From Hymenoscyphus infarciens (taxonomy: Eukaryota; Ascomycota; Leotiomycetes; Helotiales; Helotiaceae): 22,374 nt of DNA. Every line of letters starts with the position of its first letter. Position 1 is the first letter of the stretch. Positions 21,366 to 22,374 of the stretch are shown here, in pieces. Made by a program: the position numbers and the translations under genes. The stretch covers positions 1 to 22,374 of the forward strand of contig LLCB01000564.1 in assembly GCA_001414345.1 (NCBI GenBank), written 5' to 3'. Under the pieces are notes generated by a model. It ran no database searches and was not told the origin of the DNA. It worked only from the letters and a program-made list of their open reading frames with translations.

Positions 21366-22374
21366 GTAATAGAACTACTAATAAATAAATTAGTACTAGA
21401 AATAGACTCTTATATCTTTTTATTATTTATAAGCTTTATTTATTAGCTCTACTAATAAGTTAGTACTAGAAATAGACTTTTCTATCTTTAGATTAGTTAT
21501 AAGATTAATTTATTAGCTCTACTAATAAATTAGTATTAGAAATAGACTTCTCTATCTTAAGATTATTTATAAGATTAATTTATTAGCTCTACTAATAAAT
21601 TAGTAATAGAAATAGACTTTTCTATCTTAAGATTATTTATAAGATTAATTTATTAGCTCTACTAATAAGTTAGTACTAGAAATAGACTTTTATATCTTTA
21701 GATTATTTATAAGATTAATTTATTAGCTCTACTAATAGATTAGTAATAGAAATAGACTTTTCTATCTTTAGATTAGTTATAAGCTTTATTTATTAGCTCT
21801 ACTAATAAGTTAGTACTAGAAATAGACTTTTCTATCTTTAGATTATTTATAAGATTAATTTATTAGCTCTACTAATAAGTTAGTACTAGAAATAAACTTT
21901 TCTATCTTTTAATTATTTATAAGCTTAATCTATTAGCTCTACTAATAAATTAGTATTAAAAAGTAACTTTTATATAATAATCTTCTTTCTAAGCTTAATT
22001 TATTAGCTCTACTAATAAATTAGTATTAGAAAGTAACTTTTATATAATAATTATATTTCTAAGCTTAATTTATTAGCTCTACTAATAAGCTAGTACTAGA
22101 AATAGACTTTTCTATCTTTATATTAGTTATAAGTTTTATTTATTAGCTCTACTAATAAGTTAGTACTAGAAATAGACTTCTCTATCTTAAGATTATTTAT
22201 AAGATTAATTTATTAGCTCTACTAATAAGTTAGTACTAGAAATAGACTTTATATCTTTTAATTATTTATAAGCTTAATCTATTAGCTCTACTAATAAATT
22301 AGTACTAGAAATAGACTTTTCTATCTTTTAGTTAATTATAAGCTTTATTTATTAGCTCTACTAATAAGTTAGTA
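21366..22374 (+). repeat. 70-bp satellite array, mainly subtype B, forward
   Basis: Monomers start at 21430, 21500, 21570, 21640, 21710, 21780, 21850, 21920, 21990, 22060, 22130, 22200, 22269 and 22339; the array begins with a damaged copy at about 21366 and runs past the window end. Spacing is 70 bp with one 69-bp step. Most copies carry the B tail (AGAAATAGACTTTTCTATCT), but those starting at 21920 and 21990 carry the A tail (AAGTAACTTTTATATAATAA). Starts alternate among AAGCTTAAT, AAGATTAATT and AAGCTTTATT. Same orientation as the left array. Confidence 0.96.

Noticed and set aside
1..22374. Mitochondrial, plastid or Plasmodium-like AT-rich DNA
   Set aside because: Plain AT bias would not remove CA and TG so selectively while leaving CT/AG and CC/GG. 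No organelle rRNA, tRNA or respiratory gene was seen.
1..22374. Telomere repeats, tRNA or rRNA genes
   Set aside because: No TTAGGG-type tracts and no tRNA cloverleaf motifs were found; conserved RNA genes would need TG and CA that are absent here.

Overview
The window looks like constitutive heterochromatin of a filamentous ascomycete (Pezizomycotina). It is strongly AT-rich and almost empty of the dinucleotides CA and TG (by hand, one CA and no TG in 7561-7860), while C and G survive in CT/AG, CC/GG and a few CG contexts. This is the footprint expected of repeat-induced point mutation (RIP, C-to-T at CpA on both strands) run nearly to exhaustion. ATG and TGA have gone with TG, and CAA/CAG have become TAA/TAG, so no intact gene is left and start codons cannot be called. 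The species cannot be named from this.

Layout. (1) 1-2905: tandem array of a 70-bp satellite, 41 full monomers plus a partial one, with two subtypes (A then B), a few 61-bp monomers and a higher-order block. (2) 2906-3699: very AT-rich spacer. (3) 3700-10960: relic 1, a long degraded coding region on the + strand in one reading frame (frame 1), with a glutamine-type 15/45-bp repeat near its left part. (4) 11128-12935: the same satellite in reverse orientation, combined with two ~360-bp arms that are inverted copies of each other, making a composite inverted structure. (5) 13300-21050: relic 2, more degraded coding sequence on the + strand, whose best frame changes 3 to 2 to 1 to 2 (and 3 near the end), with acidic, Gln-rich, Thr/Pro-like and 63-bp repeat parts. 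(6) 21366-22374: forward satellite again, mostly subtype B with two A monomers embedded, running off the window.

How it fits together. The two relics lie between satellite blocks and both read left to right. They have the size of large mobile-element or accessory proteins, but I could not find a diagnostic motif (reverse transcriptase YxDD, helicase box, DDE triad) and I do not name a family. The satellite monomers stay very alike although the genome was RIP-active. The likely explanation is that, once stripped of CA/TG, they offer RIP no substrate and can be amplified and homogenised freely. A centromere or subtelomere is a plausible setting, but nothing in the sequence proves it.

Frames are given as 1, 2 or 3 by start position modulo 3 (frame 3 = position divisible by 3). 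Counts were made by hand.
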